From Lingula anatina (Eukaryota; Brachiopoda; Lingulata; Lingulida; Lingulidae): a DNA stretch of 48,198 nt. Each line of letters opens with the position of its first letter. The first letter of the stretch is position 1. Positions 21,248 through 35,000 of the stretch are shown one piece after another. Made by a program: the position numbers and the translations under genes. The notes below the pieces were generated by a model. It was given only the letters and a program-made list of their open reading frames with translations, was not told the origin of the DNA and did not search any database. The stretch is taken from NCBI RefSeq assembly GCF_001039355.2, contig NW_019775675.1, positions 62,327-110,524 of the forward strand. Reading direction: 5' to 3'.

Positions 21248-22802
21248 CCCCCCCCCCCCCTTATAAAATGGTAAATTAGGCCACCTGCCAAACACCCTCC
21301 CATACTTTCCCCACTGTGCACATTAGGGAGGTATGTCCTTCTCTGGGCTCAAAAAGTCCTTTTTCTCAAACAAATGGCCCAGATATTGAATAATTATTTC
21401 TGCCAGATAGTGGAGCCTGATTTACTCCTCTTTCTAATAAGGATTTAGCCAAGATTTTGAAGAATTCAGGTACTGCAGATGAATTTTTTTTCAACTGAGA
21501 GAGGCAGTCAAAACTGCACATGCTTCAAAAGTAAAAATATAAGAAATGGCTTCCCAAAGCAGAAAGAGGAAGCCCAATATATGAATAGAGGGTTGTCTTT
21601 CTAAAGTCCTGCTTTCTTGTATCCTGGAAACTGTCGTCATGGAGATAATACCAATATCTGCTACATGAGACAGTTCTGAAGTTTTCAGTCCATAGGTATC
21701 AAGTTTCACATATTTCAGATATTTTTACACATTGAATTTTTTTGCCTGAGAAGTCGGTCTGGTACCAGTGATAATAAGCAGGTTTTATTGTTGCTATTTG
21801 ATACCTGTTTCCTCTCTTTAACCAAATGATTCTTGGTGTAATACCAAGAAAAGTACAGCTGTAATTAAAACAGTTTAATATGTAATTCAACACTGCCATG
21901 GAGAATACCTTATCAAGTTAAAGGCATGCTGTGTGACATAAGACCTTTTTGTAACAAGAAAAATATTTTCTTAGAATTTCAGCATTTTTTTAATCACCAA
22001 AGTATATTTAATCCAAATAAACTAAAACTGCTGAGAAAACTATGTAGTGTATTCTGATTTCATGTTCTATATTGCAGTTTTTACAGTTATAAGTGAATGT
22101 CTGTACCTCCATATAGTATGAATTGCCCAAAAATTGTAAACTTTTAACAGACAAAAAGTGTTTATAGATTCCAATTTTATCAACAGACATGGATGTGATA
22201 TATCTTGGTGATTAATGGAAAACTGTTGGAATCTCCAGGAAAACATTCATTTTTTTTCCACAGGCCTGATCTTCATAGTATGCCTTTAATTTTTAAGGTT
22301 CCCTCTTAAGTTACACTCATTCATAAATGAGAGATCAAATGATGTGGGTAACCATTATATGGGGTAACTAGTAACTCTACCTTGAATTTTAGAATCAAAG
22401 AACTCTGTCATTTTTTTTTTCGCATGCCTGATAAACTGATGATAAAAACTCAACAAATTTTAGTTTTTTTAAGCAGAGAGGAGCTATTTTTGCCATTTGG
22501 AAAGATTTTTGTACACTTCAAAGGAACAGTAAGATATGTATAATTAAGATGCATTATGTATAGAATGGTCATCATTTAATTGCAAAATATAGTAATGCTC
22601 TTACCAGAACTTTCACAAAAAATGAAGATTTCAGTCATATTAGTGACACACACATTGTGTGTAATATTTGTTTTGTCACTTTTGAATTACTGTTGATTTC
22701 TTTCCACATTGAAGCGTACTATACTAGTAGGAAATGGAGAAAAAAATTGGCATGTCAAAATTATGCAAATATTACACGAAATTTGTGTCACTGATGTGAC
22801 TC

Positions 22803-22837
<35 letters not shown>

Positions 22838-25631
22838 TGGAATGACCCACCAGTAATATAATTTGAATATCGTTTACAGCTGTCATTAATATTCTTTTTT
22901 TAGTGACATACACAATATATGTCATAGGGTGCGTATGTAGCATGCTTTGTTATTAACATTGTATAAATATTGGTCCAAATGATGAAAGCTGTGCAACTGA
23001 TAAAACTTAGGGTCATGTTTTGCATAAAAAAAACTTACAGCTGAAAATTGGTCTAAACTTATAGATCACACCTTTGTTAACTTTGGCCCAAGATAAGTCG
23101 ATATAAAAAAATAAAGATATTGCTTCTGTTAAAACCAAACCTAAACTTGTGTGGACTACATTGGACGTACATTAAACAGAAATAAAAACCAAATTTTTGT
23201 GTCTAAAAGATCACCCCAATTTTCAGACGAAAGTTTTGTTGTGAAGCCAGACCCCGTTGATAAGAGATCATTGCCAGTAGTAAGTTAACATGTCGACTTT
23301 GAAATGATGTGGTGCTGTGCGTTGTTGAGAGGTGTGGTTTGAAATGATGGAAATTTGACTGTATTTCCATGGGTCTTTTATATTAGGTATTTTGTATAAT
23401 TTTTATGAGAAATTAATGATGGCCAAACAGAATATTTCATGAAACCCCTCGAAGGTTGCACTTGAAATAAAAATTGTACAAGTGATTCAGATGTCATGCA
23501 CATTCTTACAGAAATTTGATTGCATTTTCACCATCATTAATAATAGAGGGGTTTTCTGTCATTTTTACAAGATTGGAAATGCTGTTCTAAAAGAAAATAT
23601 CAATACACCCTATAAATAGGTCACTTTAAGTTAAAGAGAAAAATGCTTCATGCTGTGTACATATTCTGAGCCACGAACTTAAAAATGATAGCATGACTGA
23701 CAAAGAAAGAAATTAATAGAATGATTATTGATTATCTTAATTCTGTCTGTAATTGTGTTTTACTTTATTTTATTTATTATCATAATCATTTTTTCGTGCT
23801 TGCACAATCGTCAAATGCAAACAAAATGAAGAGTGGGGTCTGTTGGCTTCGTTTTCCGAACGGACGAAGGTGTTGCAGTGGTTTCACCACTACTCTTATC
23901 GGCCAACTAACTGTCGCCGTCTTTAAAACTGCAATCGACCATATAATCCCTATGTCTTGGGTTGAACTCTCGTGCACTTCATCTCTGTTGGTATTCAAAT
24001 TCCGTGATCCATAACGATTGGGTCATTTTACTTTAATCATTCATGCCTTTTATTCTTTAATTCAACAAATGAAAGGATACTTGAGTAGACCTATCGTATT
24101 TTTTATAGCTCAAAGCATTATCTTCGAAACGGCAAACGTTTTTAACACGGTGACAGCTGGCTACTAATGATTAATGGATAAATAGCCGTTTTATGCACAA
24201 TAAAGAATTAAGTTTCGTCTATATATATACACAACATGACGCCGAAGTTGTAGGGGTTGGCAATGCAGCCGAGCCACATTGGTCAGAACTTGAACAGTAG
24301 GGGCAGTATGTGGGGCGGGGGGGGGGGGTACTAGTGACGCTATCTCAGAGCTTCATCCACCTGAGACTGTCGTCAGAAAAATTGGATTGTTGCCTTTAAG
24401 GACTCGTCTTTGGGTAACTTCGTTATTTTATCGTAATTTGAAGGCATGGTTATGATTTATTTAAAAAATACCTCATGAACCGCAGCAGAGTTGGGTTTTG
24501 AATAGAAAAATAAGATAATACTTTGTGTTTTGTTCACTTTATATCCCAGGTGCGCACTATACAACGTTCGTTGTAGCAAGGAGTTATAACAGACTCCTTG
24601 GTTGTAGATTAACTACCTAAGATACCGCAAATAGAGACATTGTAATTGATAAGTGGATCTCGGTGTGATGAACGGCACGCATTTGGGAATCGGTTTGCAT
24701 GTGACGTCGCGCTATATATGTATATATACACACTAGAAAGTTATTGTCAGAAATGAAAATTCCCCTTGGAATTTTACCAATATTGTAAAAAAAAAAAAAA
24801 AAAAAGACTCGTATAAAAAACACCAAGAGGGATTCAGAATGAGAAAGCAGTCCCATATATACCATTGGTCAGAAAGACGGGGGTAAAAGACCAAAACTTA
24901 AAATTCACCGATTTAACAAAATGTTAATCCTCTTCAAGTACCGGGGTAAGTACTTTTTTGCATATAAAGTCCCTGAACTAGGAAGATCAAACCAGCGTCT
25001 TAGCTACCCTAGTATACGCTGACCTGACTTTGTTCGCCTAAGAATAGTTTGACAGTGTGAAAAGAGCTATGAATAAAGTTTCTAAAGGTCATTTTTTGCT
25101 GGACTGTATATCCTGTAGTAGTCTGTTCCGAAGGGTCGTGGGTGGATGGAAGCGGTCTGACCGAACATAGCTGTTTATGATCGACAGTTAGCAAGCTAAG
25201 CAGGTAAGGGGGGCTGGGGGGGGGGGGGGGGGTGAGGGTAAGAGGGGGTGACTAAGCCATACTCTTTAAATTTTTTATTCAGTGGCTCGAAATAAACGTC
25301 TGCAGTTTATTTCAGAGCGTCTTAACCAAAGAGAAGACCCTATCATGAACACGCAGGATATTGAATACGTATAATCTAGTTAGGTTCATGTCTTGTTGTC
25401 TGTTCTTTGAAAAGCGATTTTGTCTGTTCTTTAAAAAGCTATTAAGCTTATATGGTCATAAATCGCGACAAATAAACACACGGCATTTTGAAAACTCAAG
25501 TGGAACTAACTTCTAGTACCCCCAGATTTTTGCTCTGTTATTAGCTAAGGGCCTGTCATTCTTTTTTTTTTATGTTGGACCAGTGAAGAGGTCCGTTCTA
25601 TTAATATCTATTTTCTGTTATCACCATTTTC
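21248..25631. other. Intergenic, no gene found
   Basis: AT-rich sequence with a 29-base T tract (22808-22836), a poly-A near 24787-24805 and G tracts near 24317-24328 and 25208-25232. An imperfect inverted repeat occupies 22641-22793. The slightly richer stretch 23810-24010 has open frames on both strands but no recognisable motif. Confidence 0.7.
22641..22793. repeat. Imperfect inverted repeat, about 28-30 bp arms
   Basis: The left arm starts TAGTGACACACACATTGTGT and ends GTAATATTTG (22641-22670). The right arm 22766-22793 is CAAATATTACACGAAATTTG then TGTCACTG. They pair with a 2-base indel and a few mismatches. It could be an old MITE; a T tract follows directly. Confidence 0.5.
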
Positions 25632-25960
25632 TTAAAGGGATAATAACTCTTCGTTTTGGACAAAAAATGAATTTTCCTGGAGTAAACAACAATTTTCCCA
25701 TACTTACCAATGGTTAATGAATCCATTTTTACATTCAAATTTAGTCCCTGTTTTTTTCTAAAAAGTTAGGTTTTTTGTTAAAATCTCTTAAGAGATTATA
25801 GCCATCAATGGATGTCACATGGTCTAAAGACCAGCTCAGTTATCAGAATAATAGCTATAACTGCCGTTTTTGTGGTAAAACAGAATATATTTCTTTGAGT
25901 TATTCACAATGTTTTTATTGTGAAGTATAGATCTCATACGAAGAGTTATTATCCCTTTAA
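25632..25960. mobile_element. TTAA-flanked MITE (T2/Kolobok or piggyBac type)
   Basis: The element spans 25636-25956 (321 bp) with perfect 18-base inverted ends AGGGATAATAACTCTTCG. It is flanked by TTAA at 25632-25635 and 25957-25960. TTAA plus AGGG ends resembles the TTAAAGGRR terminal motif I recall for T2/Kolobok elements of Xenopus; piggyBac also uses TTAA. No transposase is present, so it is non-autonomous. Confidence 0.85.
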
Positions 25961-28900
25961 GAAATTACCTGTTTTTTGTCAGGAAAAAAATCCAACAATG
26001 TGAAGGTGAAGTATTATCCCTGATGAGTATGCACAGTGACCAAATAAGAGATGCATATTGCCGCTCAATGTATATTTGTTCGTGATATTTGACTTTGGAA
26101 CTTAGTGCGCACTCCATGACGGCATAAATGTTTTACCCGTCAAAATGCCACGAATGCCCCTTGCAAGTTTTACATCATGTTTTATGTAATATTGCGTCTC
26201 GTTTCTCCTCCCGTGTAGCAAACAGCAGCTTGGAAAGTCGTTGAATGCCACTTTATTATATTTAGTACGAAATCCAGACAGATTAATCAACTAATATGTA
26301 TGCTATGATTCATGCTCGGTGACAGGCAAGTCAACAGGTATAAAGTTCCCCATTTCCCAACCTCTCTCCATTCCAACCCCCCTCCCTCTACATAAAAAAA
26401 TTTAATAGATAAAATAATGGAAAAAATCCACAATAAACATGCCTTATCTTAACGCTCAATTTCCCTACACCTTTATTCGTTCGTTCGTTTATTCATACAT
26501 CTCCTGTTACGCTATCACTTGTCTTCGCAGTAAAAACCAGGGTTGTGGCACGCGTGTGCACCTGAATATGTGTAAATGTGATAAAACTTGCATGTGTCAC
26601 AGTATACATTGCATTTTCTGCAAGTCAGGGACTTAAGATACTTCGCCAGGGGCCTCTTTTACGAAAAAAAAAACGTTGGTGAAAAAATCCTCTTTTCTGT
26701 GAAATTTCAAACTACTTCTAGGAGAAAGCTGATGAAGTCCACTAAATGATAAAAGCTTATCCATTGCCTATTAGGCCCTACTTGTCGTACGTGCTATTTT
26801 TAATCTGGCTCAGTAAAAAAAAGTGGTCTTCTCTAGGGCGTATATTTTGTTGGCTACTCCTCCGATTGATGAATGAAAGTCACTTGGTACTTGTAATGTG
26901 TCGAGGATGACGGGGAATAGTTTAGTATTTTTTCGTGTCATATCCTGTATGCGGCCCTTTGGGGAAGGGGGAGGCGCCTTTTTTCAGCATCTGGTCAAGC
27001 TTGGTCCCACCCCGGTTTTCGGATGATGCCAGAGAGAGAGAGAGACAGAGATAGAGAGACCAATACTAATTTGTTCAATAATTGGTATTAATATTGTGGT
27101 GAGAGGGCGACACCTGCAATGTCATCAGAATGATTTAATTAGTACATGTATCAACATCACAGGAACTCATTTAGCCGTAGGACAATAATTGAAGGTGATC
27201 TTTTAGTCAGTTTGGTGTAGTTTGGTGCGGAATACGTCGCCTTGAGTGCAACCCCAACTGTGTACCAGTCTTCAACCCGCACAGAACATTATATAAGCTG
27301 TGTGAAACATCGCAAACTGAGGCAGTGTAATCTACTAGTTTAGTCTACTTTATGGAGTAAGCCAAGATAAGTTCAGTTTAAAGTGACTGATGTAATGATA
27401 TTATGAAGTCTTCACCCACACTAGCAGCTCTGAGCTCTTTTTTTTTTTTTTAGTGGTTTCAGGCCTAGCTCTGTATAACACATTATGACATCATAGGGAA
27501 AAGAGAACCATATTAACTATATAAATAATGGTGTATAACTTAATTACGTACATGTCAGAGCAATTCTAATCTCCAGCTAACGGTTTCCCACGCTCTCTCT
27601 CTCTCTCTCTCTCGAGCATGTGCGTGGGCACAACCGCATACACACACATCCAAAGCAGTCTGTTCGATTTTATACCGTAATCTATATCCTTAAAAAGTAT
27701 TATTTCTCATTCGCGGTGATACCAAATCAAGAATCGAAAACTTTCGCGCATGTTAATTTCCCCTTTTTTGTTTCGTGCATTAATCAATCGCATTAGTCTT
27801 CACGTACTTTTAAAACAGGTGGCCTGTTTTTACTTGCAAATAACATTCCTGTGTCAAGAGGTAAAAGTGCAAGTTGTATTTTTACGACAGCTATTTAAAC
27901 CAAGAGACCCAAGGCTGCGGATGTTCGCAAACTGAAAGGAAGTTGCATAGGCTCAAACGCTAGGCACAGCGATAACCACGGAAATATAACTTTAACTAGA
28001 ATAGAAGGTAAGGTTAAATATCGTAAGCGTATCACAGACTCTGGTTAATGTAGACTGTATTCCCTGCATATTTTTCATTTCTCTGCGAACAATTTGAACA
28101 TTCACTTTAAAGGTTTAATGTCACCCTTGCGTCAATGATAATAGGCGTGTGTTCCCAAGTGTATCTGTGTTCCACGTGCTTGTATCGACACCCTGAGTTT
28201 CTATGAGCCCGGTGCTCACTTCTACTATTTGGGTATACTGATAATATTGGTACGCTCTCAGTTATCCTTGAAACTCGGGTTGCCCTCTGTGAGAATGCCA
28301 CAAAAGCCTCGGTTTCCAGAACAGTACTTATAGGTTAGCGGCTGTCAGATTCTTTGTGAAACACAACGTAGCCAACTAAATCTAAGTAAGCTGAAAATGT
28401 AGCCCATAGACCGACTTATTCTCAAACTGAAGCAGACTTGAGTCAAAGCAGATGTCTGACTAAACGCCAAGGTTGTGCAATGTAGGTTAATGCAACGTAG
28501 GTCTACCATCATTAAAATGTGTGACAGGACCTGAGTCAGATTCTCTTAATGGCAAGGAATTTGGGGTTTGTAGAGCACTGCAATGTGTAACATAACGAAG
28601 AGCTTTCTGATCAGACTCACGTCGGTTTATGCATTCCTTTAGATTACGAGGTTAACTTTAGAGTAGGCCAACCAGGTACGTGTAGCTTTTCATTTTTACG
28701 AGCGTAGTCGGTTTTAGATTATTCATACGAGTTTACGGTCCCGAGTCCAAATTTTTATTGCAATTAATCCTACTTTCGGAGGGGGGGGGGGGGGGGGTTA
28801 GGTCCCCAACAAAAAACATTCGTTCACCTTGGCACTATGAAAGACTGAAAAGTGGTCTGACCTCCGTTCTTAGACGATATAATACAGGTAAAGGTTATTC

Positions 28901-29901
28901 GTGGCACAGTTCTCCTCAGTCTTAGACTTTCCAATGCTGTAAATAATCTTGGCCACATTTTTCTGCACTTTTCTTGCAAACGCTGAGCCAACGCTGTCTA
29001 AATTCAGCGCAAACTTACAAGTAGATTGAATCAATTTGTGAACATTGAAAGTGAGTACACACACTTACGCGACGTTGTTCTTAGGACCAGAATGTAATAC
29101 TTCTGCCCCGTTAAAAAACAGATTAAAAAAAAAAACAACAACAACAACAAAAATCCAAGTCTCCTTAAGCTGGAATATTCCACTTGTTTATTTTCTCGTG
29201 GTCTAGACACCAGCAGCTGTTGCGGTGCATGGCACGTGGTCAGCAATGTCACGTGCTAAAGAGCCAGTCATTTTCTGGTCATCGTTTTCTAGTCATTCTC
29301 TTCACTCTTGTCATATCAATAATATAAAAACTAAATCAACATCTCAGGTGACTGAAAAGGTAGCTACTTTTATTTTCTTTGCTAATAAAAGGTCTGAAAC
29401 TAAACGTTATATGTTCATGTCTTATCACGAACAAGTATTGAAGAACAATTCTTTTTCTTTCTTTCTTTCTTTAGTATAGGCCTATTGAGTGTCAACATTT
29501 TCTTTTTTTTTAATTAAACAAGGCTGTTTTTATCTTCTGCTCAATACCGTCACACTCCTCTGTTATTGATTTTTACGTAAGGTGCAAATGAAGAAAAGTA
29601 ATGAAACCGTGTAAGGAAGGAAAAGTAATCTGACATGATGTAAGGTATTTTGAATATGAATTTGGATGAAATGATGGTCGCTAAGCACTGGATTCAAAGG
29701 GCATCGTTGATACCAATAAATGTGCATATTTTTCACACAAAACTCCCTTCAATGGTTCATTCAAATCAGTCAAAGAAAACAAAACCACGAACCCGAATTC
29801 CCTAGGACGATTCTTGAGCTATCACTGTCTAAGGACACGCGGTCATGTTAATGCCGTCCTTTCACGATTTCATCACTTCAGTGCGACACAACATTACTTC
29901 A
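25961..29901. other. Intergenic, no gene found
   Basis: Simple repeats: AGAG near 27032-27058, TC near 27594-27612, G near 28780-28797, CAA near 29138-29151. Several open frames of 60-85 codons lack family motifs or splice-consistent neighbours. Confidence 0.65.
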
Positions 29902-30203
29902 TGTAGGCCCAGTGGCGGATTTAGAGCGGGAGCAAGGGGTTTCTAACTTCCCCCCTTTCGGTTTCCGAAAAAATCACACTGATATTCTCCATTTTAAATT
30001 GGAAATTTGACTAGCTTATATATAGTTCCTACCCGTTCCAAATGGCACCATTTGCCCTCCAAAACACCATTATATTTAGGGGTTATTCAGCGGGCCCCGA
30101 TCCCGGGGGCCGAGGGATGGCTTCGTATCCGAGGCCTGTCATTCCTAAACAGTCGCCCCCCTCCCCTCGTTCAATTAATCCTGGATCCGTCCCTGTGTAG
30201 GTC
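29902..30203. mobile_element. hAT-like MITE with 8-bp target duplication
   Basis: The element spans 29910-30195 (286 bp), beginning CAGTGGCGGATTTAGAG and ending CTGGATCCGTCCCTG. It is flanked by TGTAGGCC (29902-29909) and TGTAGGTC (30196-30203), an 8-base duplication with one change. CA-G start and 8-base duplication are hAT hallmarks. No transposase. Confidence 0.75.
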
Positions 30204-31845
30204 CATATAGGGCCTATACTAACACGGTCAATTTATTTGATGACGGTAAACACATTTGTGTGCATACTTTTACTAATGCAGCCTTTAGAGTCGAATCAAA
30301 ATAAACTTTATTACTCGTTCCTTGTAATGGTAGTTGGTGCTAAATGTTTGGGCACACTTAGTATTGAATGGCTGTGAAGAGGTTGTTGACTAATGTGCGT
30401 TAAATGAGACACTTGGAGAGCGCAACGATGTGATCACCTGATAGGCGCAGCCTTGGACATAACTTTCGGCGAATCTCCTTGGAGATCTAGTAGGGCCTAC
30501 TATATGTGCGTGCTAGCGCATCTTTCATCAGCTGGCATTACGACTTGGGGTTGAGAAAAGAAACTTGAACTCAGGTATATGATCATCTACTTTCTAGCTT
30601 TCCTAGATAAGGTAAAACGACTGCTATTCCCTGGTGTGTGTGTGTGTGTGTGGAGGGGGGTGGAGGGGGGTGGAGGGGGGCGGTAGGGAGGGGGAGGAGG
30701 GAGGTAAGACCCACGTTACATCAATGAGTTGTAATCAACTCCTTGGTTACAGAAAAAGTGGGCCTTCACATTTCGAGACTGCTTAATTGACGCATAGCTA
30801 GAAGAACTAATCACTGTCAAAATAGCTGCAATAAAAATTACGTACTATTCCACTGTAAATGAACATTTGAATAAGATGAATAGCACACACAATGTACTAT
30901 TTGAACGGAAACATGTACAGACCTACTAATCAAGATCCACTCTGATATTGCATTTTTTTATTCTTTTTTAACCAATCAAATTATTTCACGTAATTTGCTG
31001 CTGGGACGCAACAAACTTAGGCATGGCGTGCAGACGAACTGATGATCCTGTGAAAATGTGTGATGGAAAAATTGTGCGTATACCTTTAGCACCAATTTAC
31101 CGCAATAATACTTCCTGTGTAATTCATCATGCTTGTCATCCTTACATTTCAAAGTTGGCACATTTATCTTTCTAACGTTGGCGAAATTTTCGTTAGCACC
31201 CAAAGGAAGCCTTATACAAAATATTGGCAAATGACCAAGTTTTTTTTCTTTTTTTTCTTTTTAAATTAATAATGTTAAGCCAACAAAGTGTGACACACAG
31301 TCTGTATAATGTATATATATAGATATCATAAAAATAAAATACTCAGCAGCCTCATAAGGCAGGCCATTTTATAGCCTGATTGATTATATTATCATTGTGG
31401 CTGGAAATTAAGATATGCTTAGTGAATGGAAGTAATTCCACACGTCTGAATTGGATTATTGAAAAATGCCATAATCTCCTCTCCTACAATGTATCAGATT
31501 AGAGCCAGAAAGTGGATAGATGATAAACGATAAAGTTAAGCATGTTCTAGACGCTCTTTTCATCCTAGTTCTCTTATCGGCCTACCAGAAGAGTGCCGCA
31601 AGCTTGTTTTTTTTTTTCGTCTAAGCAGCAAGTCGCGAGACTAAGCAAACGAGCAACGCGTACAATTTTACTCTGTTACAATCTCAGTCATAATTCACGC
31701 CCAATATGCGAACCCGCTTCATTTTCAATCCAAATCTTCATAGCTAATGGGACAAGCAAACGGTAAGGTGAAAATCAAGGTGCTATCCCGTTTCGTCTTC
31801 AAATCTCGGGCTACTACGTCTCTTAAAGTAAAAGTAATAGGCTTA
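30204..31845. other. Intergenic, no gene found
   Basis: Contains a GT run followed by GGTGGAGGGG minisatellite-like repeats (about 30637-30700). Nothing coding is supported. Confidence 0.7.
30637..30700. repeat. (GT)n and (GGAGGGGGGT)n simple repeat
   Basis: A GT run (about 30637-30652) followed by three to four GGAGGGGGGT-like decamers; G-rich on the plus strand and so able in principle to form G-quadruplexes. Confidence 0.85.
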
Positions 31846-32012
31846 CCGGTGTGACAGGAATGGAAGTCCGTTAGGAACCGTGCGTAGTCCGTTCCCCATT
31901 ACTTTTGTGCAGGTGACATTGGTCTCGTATACTAACCCTAATACTGCGACTAACCCTAACATGTAGCCCACCAATCTCATGGGGCCCCGGACTTCCATTC
32001 CTGTCACACCGG
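31846..32012. mobile_element. 167-bp element with perfect 25-bp inverted ends
   Basis: Arms 31846-31870 (starting CCGGTGTGACAGGAATGGAA) and 31988-32012 are exact reverse complements over 25 bases. The 117-base centre contains ACTAACCCTAATACTGCG and ACTAACCCTAAC, two telomere-like CCCTAA words. No clear target duplication. Perfect arms suggest a young MITE, or a hairpin-selected sequence. Confidence 0.75.
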
Positions 32013-35000
32013 GATGCCCAATCTGGACAATCTGGTGGTCGAATTTTGACCAGAAACGAGTAACTCGACGTTTTCATATTTTCATTACTTGCTGAAAATT
32101 TTGGCAAGTGTAGGCCTATTGGTCTGCTCTTTGTGGTCAAACATTTGTTAACGATGGAAGCCAAAATTTTAGGGTTTTTGTTTCATTTTTTTTACGCATT
32201 TATTGTAGGTTTAATTTTTGATCGCTTGCAAAGGTTGTTATGTCTTTCATTCATAGGCTAAATGCGAGACTCTTAAGACATCTAAAAACACATGTACACC
32301 CAAAGCCCACCAAGTTTGTGTGCCATACACATATAGGCCCACACATATAACGTAAAGACGGAGGTGACATTTTGTTGGCACGAGAAACTGTATTTAACAA
32401 CTTTGATACGGTTTTCAATAATTTCCCCGTAACGTCCATTCTTGAACATGTTGAAACGCTTGTGTGTTAAAAGCGTGTCCTACATTGTTACAAACAGTAA
32501 AAATCTGCAATTTGCTGTTACTGAATACATAGAATAAGTCTTTCTATTTTGACTGGGTTGAAATAAAGGAGGTAAGATTAATAAATGCAAAAGAAAACGG
32601 CTAATAGGGCCTAAGTGTTTTTTACGGCACAAATTTCTGTTTGCAAAAATTGATTCTTGCTACAGTGTAGCAGCAACGTGCGGGAAAACAAAAACGTCGC
32701 ATGTACACTAAAAGTTCGTTGTCACCGAGTTAGTGTCACGACGTGTGACAGATGCACTTATTTCGGTAGTCTTTAGGCCCAATGAAAAACACCAGTGGAC
32801 AAAAAAGTAGTAAAGTAGTGAGTCGCATTTAGGCTGTCCTTCATCTATCAAACGTGTTTTAAACATGCGTTAGTTTCAAATCATTTGCTTGACTTAATTT
32901 CTCATCACTCTACCAAACAATCAAAATGCTTAACCAGGCCTAGCGAAATAAATAAACAAAAGCAAGGACGTTAACACTTCCCAAGGGCAGTGGTTTCTTA
33001 CAATTTCAATTTGAACGTGCTGGCACCAATTTGCTTTCTTTTGGACACAGTTTTTCTTCTGCTCGGTGAGGCATGACTCGTGACGTGGCTCGTGACCTGA
33101 TTCGTGACGCGGCTTGATCGTTTCGTGACCAGTTCATTGCACTCAAGAGTCTCTTAAACTGTTCTCAAAAGATTTCTTTTTACATCAGCTGTAAGCAGAC
33201 CCATGGTTGTGGCTGTTCTTGGACATTACATCATTAAACAAGCAACTAGTGGCCAAACAAATTCCTGTTATGTTCTCAATGCTTGAATGTCTTATAATTA
33301 ACGACAGGTGCGCCAGGTATGGCACCTCTTCACTCTATTCGATTATATTTCAGGTTTTTCCTTCTCTCTCTGGGGTTTATTCAATCATATGTTATGGTAA
33401 GGTATTGCTATAATTTTCATAAATTAAATCAGTATAACAACATTCTCGATCTTCTAACGTTTTGTCCCCAAAATTTCAGAAGTGTCATCCCTCAGTTCCG
33501 TACTATCAAAAAACAAACAAATGCGCTCACCATTAACGTCATCAATTTTATAGCCCTGAACTTAATATTTGGCCTATATCCTCTATAACCACTAAAATGC
33601 AGCTGTGACACTTCATCCAAGTATGACTCTGACATACATGTCACGCCTGGCTTTCACGGCCATCTGCAGACAGTTAAGTCACACGACATTTCACAGTTGT
33701 AACTGACCACAATCCGCGTTGTACAATGTATAGTACCATATTTGATGGACCAGAAGTACCAGGGGTTGGGTGGGTGGGGGCAGCGGGGGGGTTAGTTCGT
33801 TTTTCAATCAGGTTTTCAAAATTTTCAACAAATAATTACGTAATTTGATTTTTAATGTTCAGGTCACGTAACGACTGAAGTATCATTATGAATAAAATCC
33901 TTTGTAATACAGAAGGTAACATCGCAGAGAAAGAGACTGACCAATAAATATCAGTTAAATTATTTCATATGTCAGTGACCGTTGAGTGACCGGTAATCTA
34001 ATACAATTGGTTAGATAAAAACAGCAAAAATCCTATTGAAATCGACCAAAAATTGTGTTGTGTATTTGTTCAACTTCACTAAGGGTGGTTGCAGTGACAC
34101 AATAACCTGCAACTGATGACAAAACTGTTAAACAAGGCGCTTCTCCTGTGGTTCAACAAAACGGTCTAGATCCTCCCTTCAAAATATTGGGTAAGACTTC
34201 CTACTCTGCTAGTATACGTTGTATTTGGTTTTGTAATCCGACATTTTCAGCTAAAAATGTTGACAAACAAGCAAACAACAAGTTTGCTTTAAAAAAAAGT
34301 AAGCAAATTTAGAAATTACATAATCTCCATATGGGATTTTTAAAAATTAGCATTTCTGATTTTAAATTAAATAAGGCATGTCGTTTCTTTGGGAGTTTGC
34401 TGCACATAAGTTATTGTGCAATACAAAATAAATTTATAAATTATGATTTTAAAAGAGTAAGTTAATTGTAAAATATAATTTTTCTTAGGTCGTATTTATT
34501 TTGGATAAGGTACATTTACATGTACCAAAATGATGAGCTGAATAAAGAAAGGATACAGTTTGATACGCCTTCGCTTCAAGCACTGCCGGATTAGTCTTAT
34601 ATATAAATATATATCACGGTGATAAAACAAAAGCAGGTCAAACGCCACGCTGTCTGGCGCACTATCCTTAACCGACACATTGTGAACTTATGTGCTTTGC
34701 CTTTATTTTGATCCCAAGCATAGTTCGCCAAACTACTGTGGATTACGTTGCCTCCAAATAGGGCTGACGGTGTCAGCAACTGCGATAAGGGCGCTTGCAC
34801 TCGGCATCTGGCATTTGCCACTGGACGATTCACGAAGTTCCGTATCGGGTAGTGAACGGTTCGTGCCGTATGCTTATAGCCCGTTATTGGTGCTGTGTTT
34901 TTAATTTTTCTAGTGTTTAAGAGCATGCAAGGATAATAAGAAAACGATAAGCAAATAATAATAATAATAAGATAAATAAATAAATAAATACAACCCGCAC

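Noticed and set aside
20884-21321. Frames across the N gap
   Set aside because: Most of the frame is unknown sequence.
23721-24014. 97-codon frame with an opposite-strand partner frame
   Set aside because: No motif on either strand and no neighbouring exon; left as unexplained intergenic.
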